This document shows, in pieces, positions 11,701 through 23,050 of a stretch of 64,000 nucleotides of DNA (position 1 is its first letter; each line of letters opens with the position of its first letter). The translations under genes and the position numbers were made by a program. The stretch is from contig NW_026262690.1 of assembly GCF_021869535.1 (NCBI RefSeq), forward strand, positions 86,411,995-86,475,994, given 5' to 3'. The notes below the pieces were generated by a model that had not been told where the DNA came from, ran no database searches, and was given only the letters and a program-made list of their open reading frames with translations. The DNA is from Mytilus californianus (lineage: Eukaryota; Mollusca; Bivalvia; Mytilida; Mytilidae).

Positions 11701-14700
11701 ACAGATTACCCAACTCTAATCAGATTGTTTCTATACCAAGTAAGTGTTTTAATTCAGACCGGTAACAGGTCAAACATTATACAGGTTACCAAACTCTAAT
11801 CAGATGTTTCTATACCAAGTAAGTGTTTTATTCAGACTGGGAACAGGTCAAACATTATACAGATTACCAAACTCTAATCAGATTGTTTCTATACCAAGTA
11901 AGTGTTTTTATTCAGACAGTTAACAGGTCAAACATTATACAGATTACCCAACTCTAATCAGATTGTTTCTATACCAAGTTAGTGTTTTTATTCAGACAGG
12001 GAACAGGTCAAACATTATATTGATTACCAAACTCTAATCAGATTGTTTCTATACCAAGTAAGTGTTTTTATTCAGACGGGGAACAGGTCAAACATTATAC
12101 AGATTACCAAACTCTAATCAGATTGTTTCTATACCAAGTAAGTGTTTTATTCAGACTGGGAACAGGTCAAACATTATACAGATTACCAAACTCTAATCAG
12201 ATTGTTTCTATACCAAGACAGTGTTTTTATTCAGACGGGGAACAGGTCAAACATTATACAGATTACCAAACTCTTATCAGATTGTTTCTATACCAAGTAA
12301 GTGTTTTTATTCAGACAGGGAACAGGTCAAACATTATACAGGTTACCAAACTCTAATCAGATTGTTTCTATACCAAGTAAGTGTTTTTATTCAGACAGTT
12401 AACAGGTCAAACATTATACAGATTACCAAACTCTAATCAGATTGTTTCTATACCAAGTAAGTGTTTTTATTCAGACAGTTAACAGGTCAAACATTATACA
12501 GATTACCCAACTCTAATCAGATTGGTTCTATACCAAGTTAGTGTTTTTATTCAGACAGGGAACAGGTCAAACATTATACTGATTACCAAACTCTAATCAG
12601 ATTGTTTCTATACCAAGTAAGTGTTTTTATTCAGACGGGGAACAGGTCAAACATTATACAGATTACCAAACTCTAATCAGATTGTTTCTATACCAAGTAA
12701 GTGTTTTATTCAGACTGGGAACAGGTCAAACATTATACAGATTACCAAACTCTAATCAGATTGTTTCTATACCAAGACAGTGTTTTTATTCAGACGGGGA
12801 ACAGGTCAAACATTATACAGATTACCAAACTCTTATCAGATTGTTTCTATACCAAGTAAGTGTTTTTATTCAGACAGGGAACAGGTCAAACATTATACAG
12901 ATTACCAAACTCTAATCAGATTGTTTCTATACCAAGTAAGTGTTTTTATTCAGACAGGGAACAGGACAGACTTTATTCAGGTTACCTTACTCATAACAAA
13001 AACTGTAACATTTTTCCAATGGAAATAACATTCCAGAACAATTCTTCTATTTGGAACTATTAATGTACCGAATGGATTTCTATTCCATGGCACTTCAATG
13101 ATGCATTGGAATTTATCATTTTTATATGGAAAAAACAAAAAGAAGTTGGTGTAATAGAAATTTCCTAATACATGTACTGCTTTTATGAGGAATGTATTTT
13201 TTCTTGTAATTACATGTAACATGTTAAAGTCTGACACCTATTGATTATTGAAGACTGTACAAGTATATTATGCCCAATTTGTCATTAGCTTGCCGTCTTG
13301 CTGATCTACATCTGAGTTCATTCGTGTATTTATTTATTTTTTCAGATGTAGGGACCAGCTTACATCAACAAACGTTTGCGGAAACATCCCATTCTATTAC
13401 AACTGCATCCTCATCGACAGCACCTTCATCATCTAATGTATTACAGACATTGAGTAAGTTAGATATTATAGCATTGTTTAGAATTTTGATAAGGGTCATA
13501 AAGGTAGTGGTACATGTATGTGCATGGCCATTACAATGGTGATTTCACAATGAAAGAAGTATAAGAAAATAGCTTACATATTGCTTCTTTACCAATTTGC
13601 TCATAACACAGTGAATGAGTTTAAAGCACCGAAAACATGTGAAATTAAAAATTACAAACAGGTTGCACGAAAATAATATTTTACCACCAGCTTTAATGTA
13701 CTGTGAATTTAGAAATTAATGAAACTTTTTTTGTATGTATGTGATAAAATTGGCCTGTTTCAGCAATACAGAAGTTTAAAGTATTATTTTATGATTTTGT
13801 TAGTGATCTTTAATAATTGTCATGTTTGTCTTATTTTTGCTATGTTCCTGGTGGGCATTTTACCTTGTGTTATTATTATACTGTCCATTTAAATGCATTT
13901 AACAAGACAATGAAATACTAACAGTGAATGCAAACAAAGATTTTACTTGCCTGAACAGCAAACATAACCTGATGAAAAAAATAATGTGATATATGGTTCT
14001 TCACTCTAACATTTGCAGGATTTATTGAATAACTAATCCAAGAATTCAAATATAGAAAAATTTTCAACAAGTGACCAAACAACACATTAATTCAAGAATG
14101 TGAGTAGCGCTTGAGTTAATTATCAGTGTTGTTCAGGCACCAGATGAATATTTTTCAATATTTTTATTCTTTGATTAATTATTCTTTTTTATTACGTTGA
14201 CAATGGAGTTTTTAATGAAAATAAAGTAAAAAATCAAAGGAACTTTTTCTTTTTCTATGCATTCCCAATTGTTTTGATGCAACATCTTGTCAACACTCAT
14301 TGTTGTATGATATCAGAGGAGTGATATTACCAGATTTATTTCACATGTGAAATTATCGGTTTTTTATTTCACAGGGAAATCACGGTATTTCATTGCAACC
14401 AATGTTATAATCTCATTTAAGTATTCTACATTATAGATTGTTGTGTAATTTGCCACAAGAGTGCAAATTGTTATTGGTAAATTTTGAAGTTTTTTTACTC
14501 TTTCTAAACTTAATAGAAGCAATACATTTAAACAGTGCATGTTATTAGACAATCATCTGAACTTTACATTTTTTGCAGAATTTCAACTTTAATGAAAAAT
14601 TATTGCATGAATACATTTATATTGAATCACTTAAACTGAAGTAGTTTTTGAAAATTCCATGTATGTTCATTGTTTTAGGTACTCCTTCTGCTACAGCTAT

Positions 14701-16684
14701 GACACCTGGTGTTGTAATGTATCAGACACCACAAGGAATTGTTTATGCCCCTACAACAGCAACCTTACAAGATCGACAAGTGTTTAATTTCCAACAGCCG
14801 GCTCAGCCATTGTCATTATCACAAAATGAAGGTAATTAAGTGCATATTGATAGGCAAAGAAAAATATAAAAAAACAAACAGGTGGCTTGTTATGACTACA
14901 TTTCTTGATAAGAAATCTCAATTATTGCTAAATAATATCTCAATCTTTGAAGAGTATAGATATGGGACATAACTCTTTAAAATCATTGGTAAGTTTGTGT
15001 CAACCATTTTCACAAATATTTTGTAAGCTTCTGAGTAACACTGATCATTTCAATTTTATGATCCGGGAACACAAGTTTTTTTAAATTGAATTGAATTTTA
15101 AAGTAAAGTAGTGATTTGGTCCAGCTGAAAAAGGTTAAAAATTAGTATGTCTGAAGCTGTCAACAGAATTTAAGACCCCCCTTAACATAAAATTGTCCAT
15201 ATTTTGAGTTAGAACTGATGAAGTTTCCAATAATTTTTATATAATTTGTCCCAAAAGTAGTACAACACACTGTAAAAATATAATTGAGAAAGCGCAGGTG
15301 GGATTTTTTAAAATTTTCATTTATTGTCCAAAAGAAAACTGTGTTCTCTGGCCTTATTTCTGATTTATTAAGTGATGTACCTGAACCAATGTATATCTCC
15401 CTATGTAAGTAGGCCAACCAAGCCAATTGTTAATGAACAAGCTCTAACAAATTTATGAAAGCAAATTATTTTATCAAGAAAAAGATTATTTTTTTTCTAA
15501 AAGAAGGCAAAATGGTTATTAATAATACATATACTAGATAATATTTTTTGAAAGATGAAGAATACAATATTTAGATATTTTCGGAATCCTCTGATTATAT
15601 CCATATAGTGCCATTAAAAAAATTTGCCAGCTAACCTACTTTTCTTTTCATAATTTTAATATATACATAGTTTAAAAACCCATATTTGAAAATCTTATAA
15701 AATCCTTGTTATTTTGTCGTAGTTTTTGAAAGGAAAAAGGTGTCAATGCTTAATGTACGATTATTCTAGAAAGAATCATTTCCCACCAAATTTTCAATAG
15801 CTTATATCTCGAAAAAAAAGGACACAGACCCTTTATTTTTTTTCAGCTAATTTAGTTCCACTTTTGGAATACTACCAATTTATAACAGTCTTTTGAAAAG
15901 TTTGTTATTTTAAAACAGAGTAGCGAATTTCCTTAATGTTGTTATATATAGTTTTGAATTATCTCCCTTTTTACATATAATTTATAAATTTCAGGAGGTC
16001 AGCAGTATATTACCATACCTGTTCCTGTCTCAATAAATGGTAACACACAGGTATGTCATATTTATTATTCTTCTGCAAATATTAGAGATTGTGTTTGATT
16101 GACAAGAGGACTTCAATGACAACAGTCAGCTAGCTGTACAGTAAAAGGAACTTTTACAAAATCATTTATCAAAAAATGTGAAACAATGCCAAAATGAAAA
16201 TTATTGTCATCAGAATAGAATGAAAAAAATCTAAACATGAACATGACTTAACTCCTGACAATGTCATCTAAGCAAAGATAAATAAAATGTTACAAGATAA
16301 CCTTAAAACAGCTGTAGGAACAAAAATTTCCTGGGGTTAACATTTCATGGTTTTGGCTTGTAAAAATTCATTTGTGTAGTTCCAGTTCGAGAAAGTAATG
16401 TTGAATAGTATTTTCATAGACATTTTGACTTCTTGCATAAAATCATCCAAGAAATTAAAACACCAACAAAAATGTCTGCATTTGCATTTAATATGTACAT
16501 CCTTGCAAGAATGAGCAGAAATATTGCATCTCTAGTTTTATAAAAAATCTTCAGAAAATATTTGATAATAAATCATGTCATCGATTATTTACAGCTTGTA
16601 CAGTTAGGATCAGCAGATTCACAACAACAACCTCAGCAGGTTACATTATCACAGCCCAGTGCAGCTAAGAAAGTGAGGAAGTGA
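2797..16684 (+). CDS. SRF: serum response factor (MADS-box transcription factor), 8 coding exons
   Basis: Coding exons: 2797-3081, 3448-3714, 10467-10695, 11632-11739, 13346-13453, 14679-14831, 15995-16050, 16595-16684. They total 1296 nt, 431 residues plus TGA. Every junction is GT-AG and the phases match (0,0,1,1,1,1,0). The start is the first ATG after an in-frame TAA at 2746-2748. Residues about 62-144 form the MADS/SAM domain that binds CArG DNA and dimerises. Exon 1 carries GRVKIKMEFIENKLRRYTTF and ends after GIMKK; exon 2 resumes with AYELSTLTGTQ, and further on carries TFATRKLQPMI. This is SRF type rather than MEF2. The acidic N-terminus and the Gln/Ser/Thr/Pro-rich C-terminus (a transactivation region, with VQIPGLPPGT) are low-complexity, as in other SRFs. 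SRF is a nuclear regulator of growth-response and muscle genes, working with ternary-complex and myocardin-family partners. CArG boxes upstream suggest autoregulation. The 5'UTR and any upstream non-coding exons are not defined. Confidence 0.97.
3082..3447 (+). other. SRF intron 1, splitting the MADS box
   Basis: Phase-0 intron with donor GTAAGC and acceptor TTTTTAG. It separates the basic DNA-binding helix (exon 1) from the dimerisation half of the MADS domain (exon 2). Apart from AT-rich sequence I see nothing in it. Confidence 0.9.
4497..5545. repeat. diverged direct duplication within SRF intron 2
   Basis: The stretch 4497-4865 reappears, diverged, at 5238-5545, a spacing of about 740 bp. 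Shared landmarks in the same order are the A-run followed by ACATTATTT, GTCTTGGTCA, GTATCTGTGT, GCCCCTTGTGACTT, AAGTCCCTTCCCCTACAGAC and GTTTTGAAAGT. The order and spacing show one ancient tandem duplication. Function is unknown. The shared GTCCCTTCCCCTACAG could be a retained regulatory or repeat-element core. Confidence 0.75.
8743..8904. mobile_element. small TIR element (MITE-like) in SRF intron 2
   Basis: The left end ATACAGTCAAACCTATAAA and the inverted right end (TTTATATACAGGTTTTACTGTAT on the plus strand, read in two parts) match over about 25 bp with a 2-bp offset. Both continue into an AAAGGTCA / TGACCTTT arm. The outermost bases are TA, compatible with a Tc1/mariner-type TA target duplication. 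It is about 160 bp long and has no coding capacity. Family assignment is inference. Confidence 0.65.
10696..11631 (+). other. SRF intron 3, with a dispersed-repeat fragment
   Basis: Donor GTAGTT, acceptor TTTTTTTGTAG, phase 1. At about 10878-10922 it carries GGTGGATAGTTGTCACATTG and a following GGCAATCACACC. These resemble one end of the dispersed repeat found at 31959-32300 and, inverted, at 62231-62367. The rest shows no recognisable feature. Confidence 0.7.
11684..12966 (+). repeat. 80-bp tandem array derived from SRF exon 4 and its 5' splice site
   Basis: The last part of exon 4 (11684-11739) plus the start of intron 4 is repeated head to tail. Repeat landmarks CAAACATTAT start at 11691 (exon 4 itself, CAAACGTTAT), then 11771, 11849, 11929, 12009, 12089, 12168, 12248, 12328, 12408, 12488, 12568, 12648, 12727, 12807 and 12887, with a degenerate copy near 12967. 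The period is 78-80 bp. Each unit is 62 bp of exon-like sequence plus 18 bp that begin as a donor (GTAAGT) and end as an acceptor-like TTTTTATTCAG. Eleven of the 15 intronic copies keep a perfect GTAAGT, two read GTTAGT and two have lost it. A seven-unit higher-order repeat of 559 bp (about 11849-12407 and 12408-12966) shows a recent block duplication. Frames seen across the array are a consequence of exon ancestry, not separate genes. Confidence 0.95.
12967..13345 (+). other. remainder of SRF intron 4
   Basis: Unique intronic DNA between the exon-derived array and exon 5 (acceptor TTTTTTCAG at 13337-13345). No feature other than the acceptor is seen. Confidence 0.7.
13454..14678 (+). other. 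SRF intron 5
   Basis: Donor GTAAGT, acceptor TGTTTTAG, phase 1. AT-rich and without a recognisable gene or complete transposon. Confidence 0.8.
14832..15994 (+). other. SRF intron 6
   Basis: Donor GTAATT, acceptor AAATTTCAG, phase 1. Nothing else recognised. Confidence 0.8.
16051..16594 (+). other. SRF intron 7
   Basis: Donor GTATGT, acceptor TTATTTACAG, phase 0. It precedes the 30-codon terminal exon. Nothing else recognised. Confidence 0.8.
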
Positions 16685-18100
16685 TGGTCTATCCTTGTGC
16701 TAATGATATGATGGTGCTATGACCTTTAGTGAAGGTTCTCTTCCTAGTGACCCCAGTGTTTGTACTAGTTAATGTAGAATGGTATACCTGTCTTTTAATG
16801 ATAAACTGATGGTAAAGCGGGAACAGTATAAAAATCCATCAACATATAATATATTAGTATTTTGATTGGATGGATTCCGTATGACTTTGAGTGTTACTGT
16901 ACTCAGTAGTAAGGTCCACATATGTACATATCTATAGATATATTTATAAAAAAAATATGTCTTCTAAAATATCTGTATATGACATTGATTTCATAAATCT
17001 AATTGTGTTATAGACTCATTTCCCAAAAAAAACTTTTGTGTTATAACAATTGTAAGTCATGAACATTACAATATACTAACTTACGATCAATTTTTAATTC
17101 TTGTTTTTGTAACCTCTCTAGATCTTTCCTATGCCATGCATTCAAACATTTGGCAAAGCAAAGTCTATTTTTAATGCCCTGTCTGCGATAGAGAGGGCAT
17201 AATGTTTTCAGGTGTGTGTGTCCCTCTGTTAGTCTGTCCGGCATAAGTTGATACTTTTTGTTTAAAGTAGTTTACCTTGAAGTTTTGATCACTTCTACTT
17301 AAATTTTTTAAGTCTTGAAATTAAGTAAACATTTTCATTATGATATAAACTTTTAAAAATATATGCCATATAAAGTTTTGACCCATATGTAAATAAGATA
17401 GTGTGAGTGGGCCATGGCATTTTATGGGCACACATTCTTATTCGAATATTTATTTTAAACATACATATATGTAGTGATGTTGGTTGACAAAAGTAAAATG
17501 TATAAATATTGTATGAATATTGATTTCTTAAGCAATTTTAAAATTATTTGCCTGGCATGCTACCAGTTTAGGTAATCATGGAAATCACATGGTATACACA
17601 TTGTCATCTTGTAAATATTAAAATATTTTGATGCATGTAGAACTTTACTGTAAACATATAAACTGTATTGCTGAATTTTGTACATTTTTTTTAAAAATAA
17701 ATATGCAACGTACTTTTTGTTACATTTTAATTTAAACAAGTTAAATGGTATGTGAGTTAGGAAAAAATAACTTTTTATTCAGTTACTGTCATTTGATCAA
17801 GAGGGGAAATGCAAAATACCTATGTATATATAGCAAAGCAAATTTTATGAGATTATATTAGATCATTTTTGTATTCTTCAATTTTTGTAAACTGTTTGCG
17901 GTATATCCATTTTAATGTGTTGTAAATACATCTGTTAGAATTGGGAAATTTTATGTAAACTGTTTTGAGTATATTTATTTTAACATTCTGTAAATACACT
18001 TGTTGAAATTGTAAAATTTTGTAGTTGATTTTTCATATTTCAGTTATGAATTCTTTTTGTTGACATTTCTTACATTAAACAAACAATTATCAATCAATCA
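16685..18100 (+). other. probable SRF 3' untranslated region
   Basis: This AT-rich stretch follows the TGA stop directly. An AATAAA lies at 17696-17701. It also carries four perfect TGTAAATA motifs (17388, 17610, 17921 and 17989), the RNA site recognised by Pumilio/PUF proteins in other animals. The last two sit in a diverged 67-bp duplication (about 17881-18020). The true cleavage site is not visible, so the end given is an estimate. Confidence 0.5.
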
Positions 18101-18746
18101 ATCATGAAAAGTGTTTTTTACTGCTTAAGAACAAATCACTGAAAAGTTTAAATGTCTTGCCTTGAAAGGGGAGATAATTAAACAAGGAAGTGTTCCTGAT
18201 CAGGGTTGCTGATGGAACAAGGGGAAACTACTCTGTTTGATGTAGGGATCCTTACATATTATAGTACTATGAAATGCTACAAACACATCTCAGAAAGTAA
18301 GAAATCCAGATATGTTGGTTCTATTTTTGTATAAATATCTATAGATTTTTATTATTATGCATTTGTATGTATATATATTTTAAGTGATTTAGTGTGTGTT
18401 ATGCATGGATATATTAAAGGCAAATGTGGTTGCTTATTAATATGTGCAAAATATGAGGATCATATCATTTTAAAGTGGTTGTAGCAAGAAATGCTTTACT
18501 ATCTATTATCTTTGTGCATATATTTTTTTCTTCTGTATGCATACATGTATGTGTTCTACAAAACATTCTCGGTGGACAAAGTTCTTTTAGTTTTAAGTGT
18601 GATGACGTTTTCAGGTATTGTCATTTTTTCTAAACAAAACATAAAAACAAATAGTTTATTTATTTTCAGGCACCATCAAATTGAATGATTTTTTTCTTTC
18701 TCTCTTTATTTACAGAATGGAAGTTTGTGTATCAAATACTTTTTAA

Positions 18747-19104
18747 GTCCCCTACCGACGAAGTCAATGGGGAATTTAGGTTTGCACTCCGTCTATCTGT
18801 CTGTCTGTCTGTCTGTCCATCCGTCAGTCCGGCAAATCAGTTTTCCACACTTTTTTTCTTTTGTTGTTTTATCATGACAAGTTACAGATCAAGTTCGAAT
18901 TTTGTTCCGGTCTGATGATTTTGTGCAGAGTTATGTTCCTTGGACTTAGAAAATTCACTTAAATAATCAGTTTTCCACACTTTTTTTCGTCATGCTTGAA
19001 GACATTGACTTGATATTTGTTATATAGTTTACACCATGACAAGTTATAGATCAAGGTCGCATTTTGTTCCAGTACAATGAATGTTTAACCAGTAGGGGAC
19101 TATG
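18747..19104. mobile_element. short TIR repeat element with (GTCT)n
   Basis: Bounded by AGTCCCCTAC at the left and GTAGGGGACT at the right, a perfect 10-bp inverted pair. Inside are a (TGTC) run near 18796-18815 and two partial copies of AATCAGTTTTCCACAC followed by ATGACAAGTTA and TTTTGTTCC. It has no coding capacity. It looks like a non-autonomous dispersed element of a type common in molluscs; that statement rests on recall. Confidence 0.65.
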
Positions 19105-20629
19105 TATTGCCATGCAATACTCTCAGAATGCTTGTTTAATTTAATTCCTGAAAATATTTTTACAAGTATCAGCAACTGATACTTATTTGGCTATGATTTA
19201 AAATAAAGTCTTTCAATTTACATTAATTCATTAAATATGGAAGTATAGAATGGAAAGAGAAATTATGTCATTATATGGGAATGAGAATGGTTTGTAGATA
19301 AAATATAAACAAAAAAGGAAAAAAAAAACTTTTTGCCATGGCTTGAAAATTAAAGATTTGTTATTTTTGTGAAAAATTTATTTGGCTTTAAATTTGTTTC
19401 TGACTTCCGTATAAATGTTATAATCTTAATTCATGTTAAATATCATAGATATTCACTCCATATTAATGACCAATGTTCTATAGACTTTTTCATCCTGCCT
19501 ATTTAGATTTTTTAATCAAATGACCATAAAAATTTGGACTTTTACTCAGTAACTGCATAATTATTTTATTCTTCAATTGTTAATCTTATAGTTTTTATGC
19601 TTAATGATATGAAAATAGATGTATTTAATGTAATCACTGTTTGTAAAAATTTAATGCAGATTTTCCAATTTTGACCAATAAGCATGTAAGTAATGCACAT
19701 TTGAGGGAAGCCTGGAACTGTTACTTGCTTTTTTACTACTTAAAAATTATAAAATCTGCATTTAATTCATATAAAGTCAAAATATTTTAATAAACAAAAC
19801 ATATCCAAATAGAAGAATGATTACAAAATGTAAGTAGTATTGTTTTCATTTGGATAAATTTAGCTATTGTTTACCATGTTTCCATGGCGGTAGGTGCTTT
19901 AAAATGGAACAGGTTTTAACATTCATTGCATAGTTTTAGCCAAGGAAAAAAATATGGATGCTATAAAATATTTTGCCAAAGTTATCAATTACCAAATTTT
20001 AAATATATCATTATGAATTTTCCCAGTTATGTTTGAAAATTAATTTGGGTGCATACAAAACACATTTTATTCAGTAGATTCTCTCGAGTTTGACCTGATA
20101 AAGTATAATAATGTAAAGCTTTACCTTACAATTGGGTCATGGAAACAATACAATTTTGTAGTGCTTCCGAGTACAGCCATGTACGCATAATCATCCACTC
20201 GTCCATTTTAAAAACTCTGCATCAGGTACATTTGTAGTAATGTATGGTTTTCAAAAGTCATCAATATTATGGTATTAAGGATTATCACTGTTTATTTAAT
20301 GAACTCTTAAACTTAATTTCAGTCAGAAAATATAAGGCCTGTTTTAAATTTTCTTTAAAGAGCTTAATATTTATTTTTTGTGGCCTTTCAAGAAATTGTT
20401 CTAAGTTCATTGTGAATGAAATCTCTTTCTCTAGTCAGTTATTGAAATGTACAACTTATGTCATCTTGTTGATGTTTTTTGCTTAGATTTTGTATTGTTA
20501 TTTTTATACAAATACATTTTGATACAATATTAAAAGTTGCCTTATCATATTTATGCCACAGAAATACTGTATAAAGCAAGAATATCTTTGCATTCTAATT
20601 TCAAGGCTTGTAGTGTTCTTTCTTCAACC
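19105..20629. other. non-coding DNA, nothing recognised
   Basis: AT-rich sequence without convincing frames, RNA genes or repeat boundaries. It could include distal SRF 3'UTR (an AATAAA occurs near 19202) or be intergenic. Confidence 0.4.
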
Positions 20630-22045
20630 ATTTAAGGTTCCAGTCGCAAAGCAATTTATATAACTAGCATTTAACATCTATCCATTAACTTCTTAGAGTT
20701 AAAGAATAAAAAACTAGTTTGGACCCTATCATTTTGAATGTGCTGTTTAAATTGTCTCAAGTTGTTTCATGAACATTGAAAGATGTATATCTCATCACTG
20801 TTTTTTTTCTTCTAGTAAATGTATGGTTCAGTTAAACTTACAGCACTATCACTTTTGATTAAAAACATGTAGCTAAAGAAAGAAATAAAAAGTCACAAGT
20901 CAATGAAAGACAGACAACACCATGGCAAAAGAATGAGGAACAAAAAACACTACAGTTTGAGCAGCACATATATTATTTCTCAATATGTATGAATCTAACA
21001 GTTATGATTTTTTACACTTTGTCTTTCAACTGTGTTTTCTCTCTGTTCTTCACTGGTCTACCTGAAAAGGGCATGTTTTAAACAAAGTAGAAAAGAAGGG
21101 ATATGGGGTATCCATCCATGACACAAAATCAGGATGTGCACAGCAAAAAGCAAAGGAACAGCGCTTTTATTACTGTTCTTTTTCTCCAAGTCACAGTGTG
21201 GCCTTCCAACACTGAGCAAAAAAACTTTCATCCCACTACAAGTTTAAGATGGCCCCTAGCACCGGTTTGAGCGGAATTCGTTGCAAACTGATGATTACAC
21301 TACAACTTTGAATTGAAGAGCAAAGCCATGAAGTAATATCAATAAAATAAATCTAAGCAATTATGATTTCTTGAAGTATATATATTTGTAACAATACTAT
21401 TATAATGATAAATATAAATTCTACCACTGCATTGAATGTGATACCATATTTCTCCACTCCAGACCATTTAAGGTTTCCAGCACAAAGCAATTTCTATAAC
21501 TAGCATTCATTAACTTCTTAGAATTTAAAAAAAAAAAGTTTGGCCCCAATTATTTTGAATATGCTTTTAAAATTGTCTCAAGGTGTTTCATCAGCATGGA
21601 ACCATGTATATCTCATTTTTTTTCTTTTCTTGTAAATATATGGTTCATTCAAATGTACAACACTATCACTTTTGATTTAAAAACAAGAAAGACAATTAAA
21701 AGTCACAAGTCAATGAAAGACAGACAACACCATGGCAAAAATATGAGGAACACAAAACAATACAGTTTGACCAACATGAAAAGTATTTCTTAATATGTGT
21801 GAATATAGCCGTTTAGATTTAAAAGATGTAACAAAAGAAAGAAAATAAAGAAACATAAGTCTAGTAAAGACGGACAACATCATGACAAAAAAAAACACTG
21901 AGGAACAACATTCAATAAAACGCTACAGTTTAGTATTTCTCAATATGTGCGAATCTATACGTTAAGATTTTGTACAACTTTGCCTTCAACTGTATTTTCT
22001 ATCTTTTCTTAACTGGTCATTCAACCTGAAAAAGGACATGTTTTA
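20630..22045. repeat. dispersed repeat in two to three diverged tandem copies
   Basis: The block 20630-21070 (CCATTTAAGGTTCCAG, then AACTAGCATT, ATTGTCTCAAG, ACTATCACTTTTGATT, AAGTCACAAGTCAATGAAAG) reappears at 21465-21800 in the same order. Its last third recurs again at 21825-22040 (GACGGACAACATCATGAC, CAATATGTGCGAATCTA). The module GACAGACAACACCATGGC is also present inverted near 26865. No protein is encoded. I read it as copies of a non-autonomous mussel repeat. Confidence 0.75.
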
Positions 22046-22639
22046 AACAAAACAATTATGCTTTCTTGGTTTATATGTATTTGCATTAATAGTTATGATA
22101 GATAAATATATATACAAATAAGATTTAAAAAATCATATTGAAAGACAAATACTTGGGCACAACAAAAGACCATCATTTCTTTTGTTTTCTTTGTAGTGAT
22201 TTGCTGACTAATGGTTGTTCTGTCATTAGCTCACCTGGGCCCGAGGGCCACATGTGAGCTTATGCCATCACTTGGCGTCTGTCGTCATCGTCGTAAACTA
22301 TTTCAAGAATCTTCTCCTCTGAAACTACTGGGCCAAATACCATCAAACTTTAACAGAATGTTCCTAAGAGTATCTAGTTTATAAATTGTATCCAAAGTTT
22401 TGATCCATCAACAAACATGGCCGCCATGGCTAAAAATAGAACATAGGGGTCAAATGCAGTTTTTGGCTTATATCTCAAAAACTAAAGCATTTAGAGCAAA
22501 TCTGAGAGGGGTAAAATTGTTTTATAGGTCAAGATCTATCAGCCCTGAAATTTTCAGACGCACAGAACAACTCATTGTTGGGTTGCTGCCACTAAATTGG
22601 TAATTTTAAGGAAATTTTGCAGTTTTTATACGGCTGCAA

Positions 22640-23050
22640 AATTTTTTTTGGGTTCGTATAATGCTATGATGTCGTCGTCGTTGTCGTCGTCGTCGTCGTC
22701 CGAAGACACATTTGGTTTCCAGACAATAACTTTAGTTTAAGTGAATGGATCTCTATAAAATTTTACAAGTAGGTTCAATACCACATAAGGAAGGTTGGCA
22801 AAAAACAAGCATTTTTCTAGTTTCCAGACAATAACTTGTGTTTAAGTGAATCGATCTCTCTAAAATTGTACTACAAGGTTCCATACCACAAAGGGAAGGC
22901 TGGGATTGAGTTTGGGGGTAATTGCTCCAAGGGGGGGGTTCAAAAAGTTTTTTTGGGAGGGGATTTTTTTAAGGGGTTCATATTTTTTTTCAAAATTTTT
23001 CAAATTTCAAATTTTTTGAAAACTTCCAAGAAGAAATCTTCAATTAAACA
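22640..23050. repeat. second dispersed repeat with (TCG)n run
   Basis: A (GTC/TCG) microsatellite at 22669-22700 is followed by CCGAAGACACATTTGG and two copies of TTTCCAGACAATAACTT. It ends in a G-rich segment (22930-22980) of the GGGGTTCAAAAA / GGGGATTTTTTT kind. The G-rich part resembles the interior of the TIR element at 28325-29762. Confidence 0.6.

Noticed and set aside
12123-13063. Several overlapping 67-82-codon frames in the SRF intron
   Set aside because: They are readings of the exon-4-derived 80-bp repeat in shifted frames. No independent start, domain or splice context.
17041-17244. 67-codon minus-strand frame
   Set aside because: Lies in the SRF 3'UTR region in a fragment of a dispersed repeat (with a TCCCTCTGTTAGTCTGTCCG phrase); no domain.
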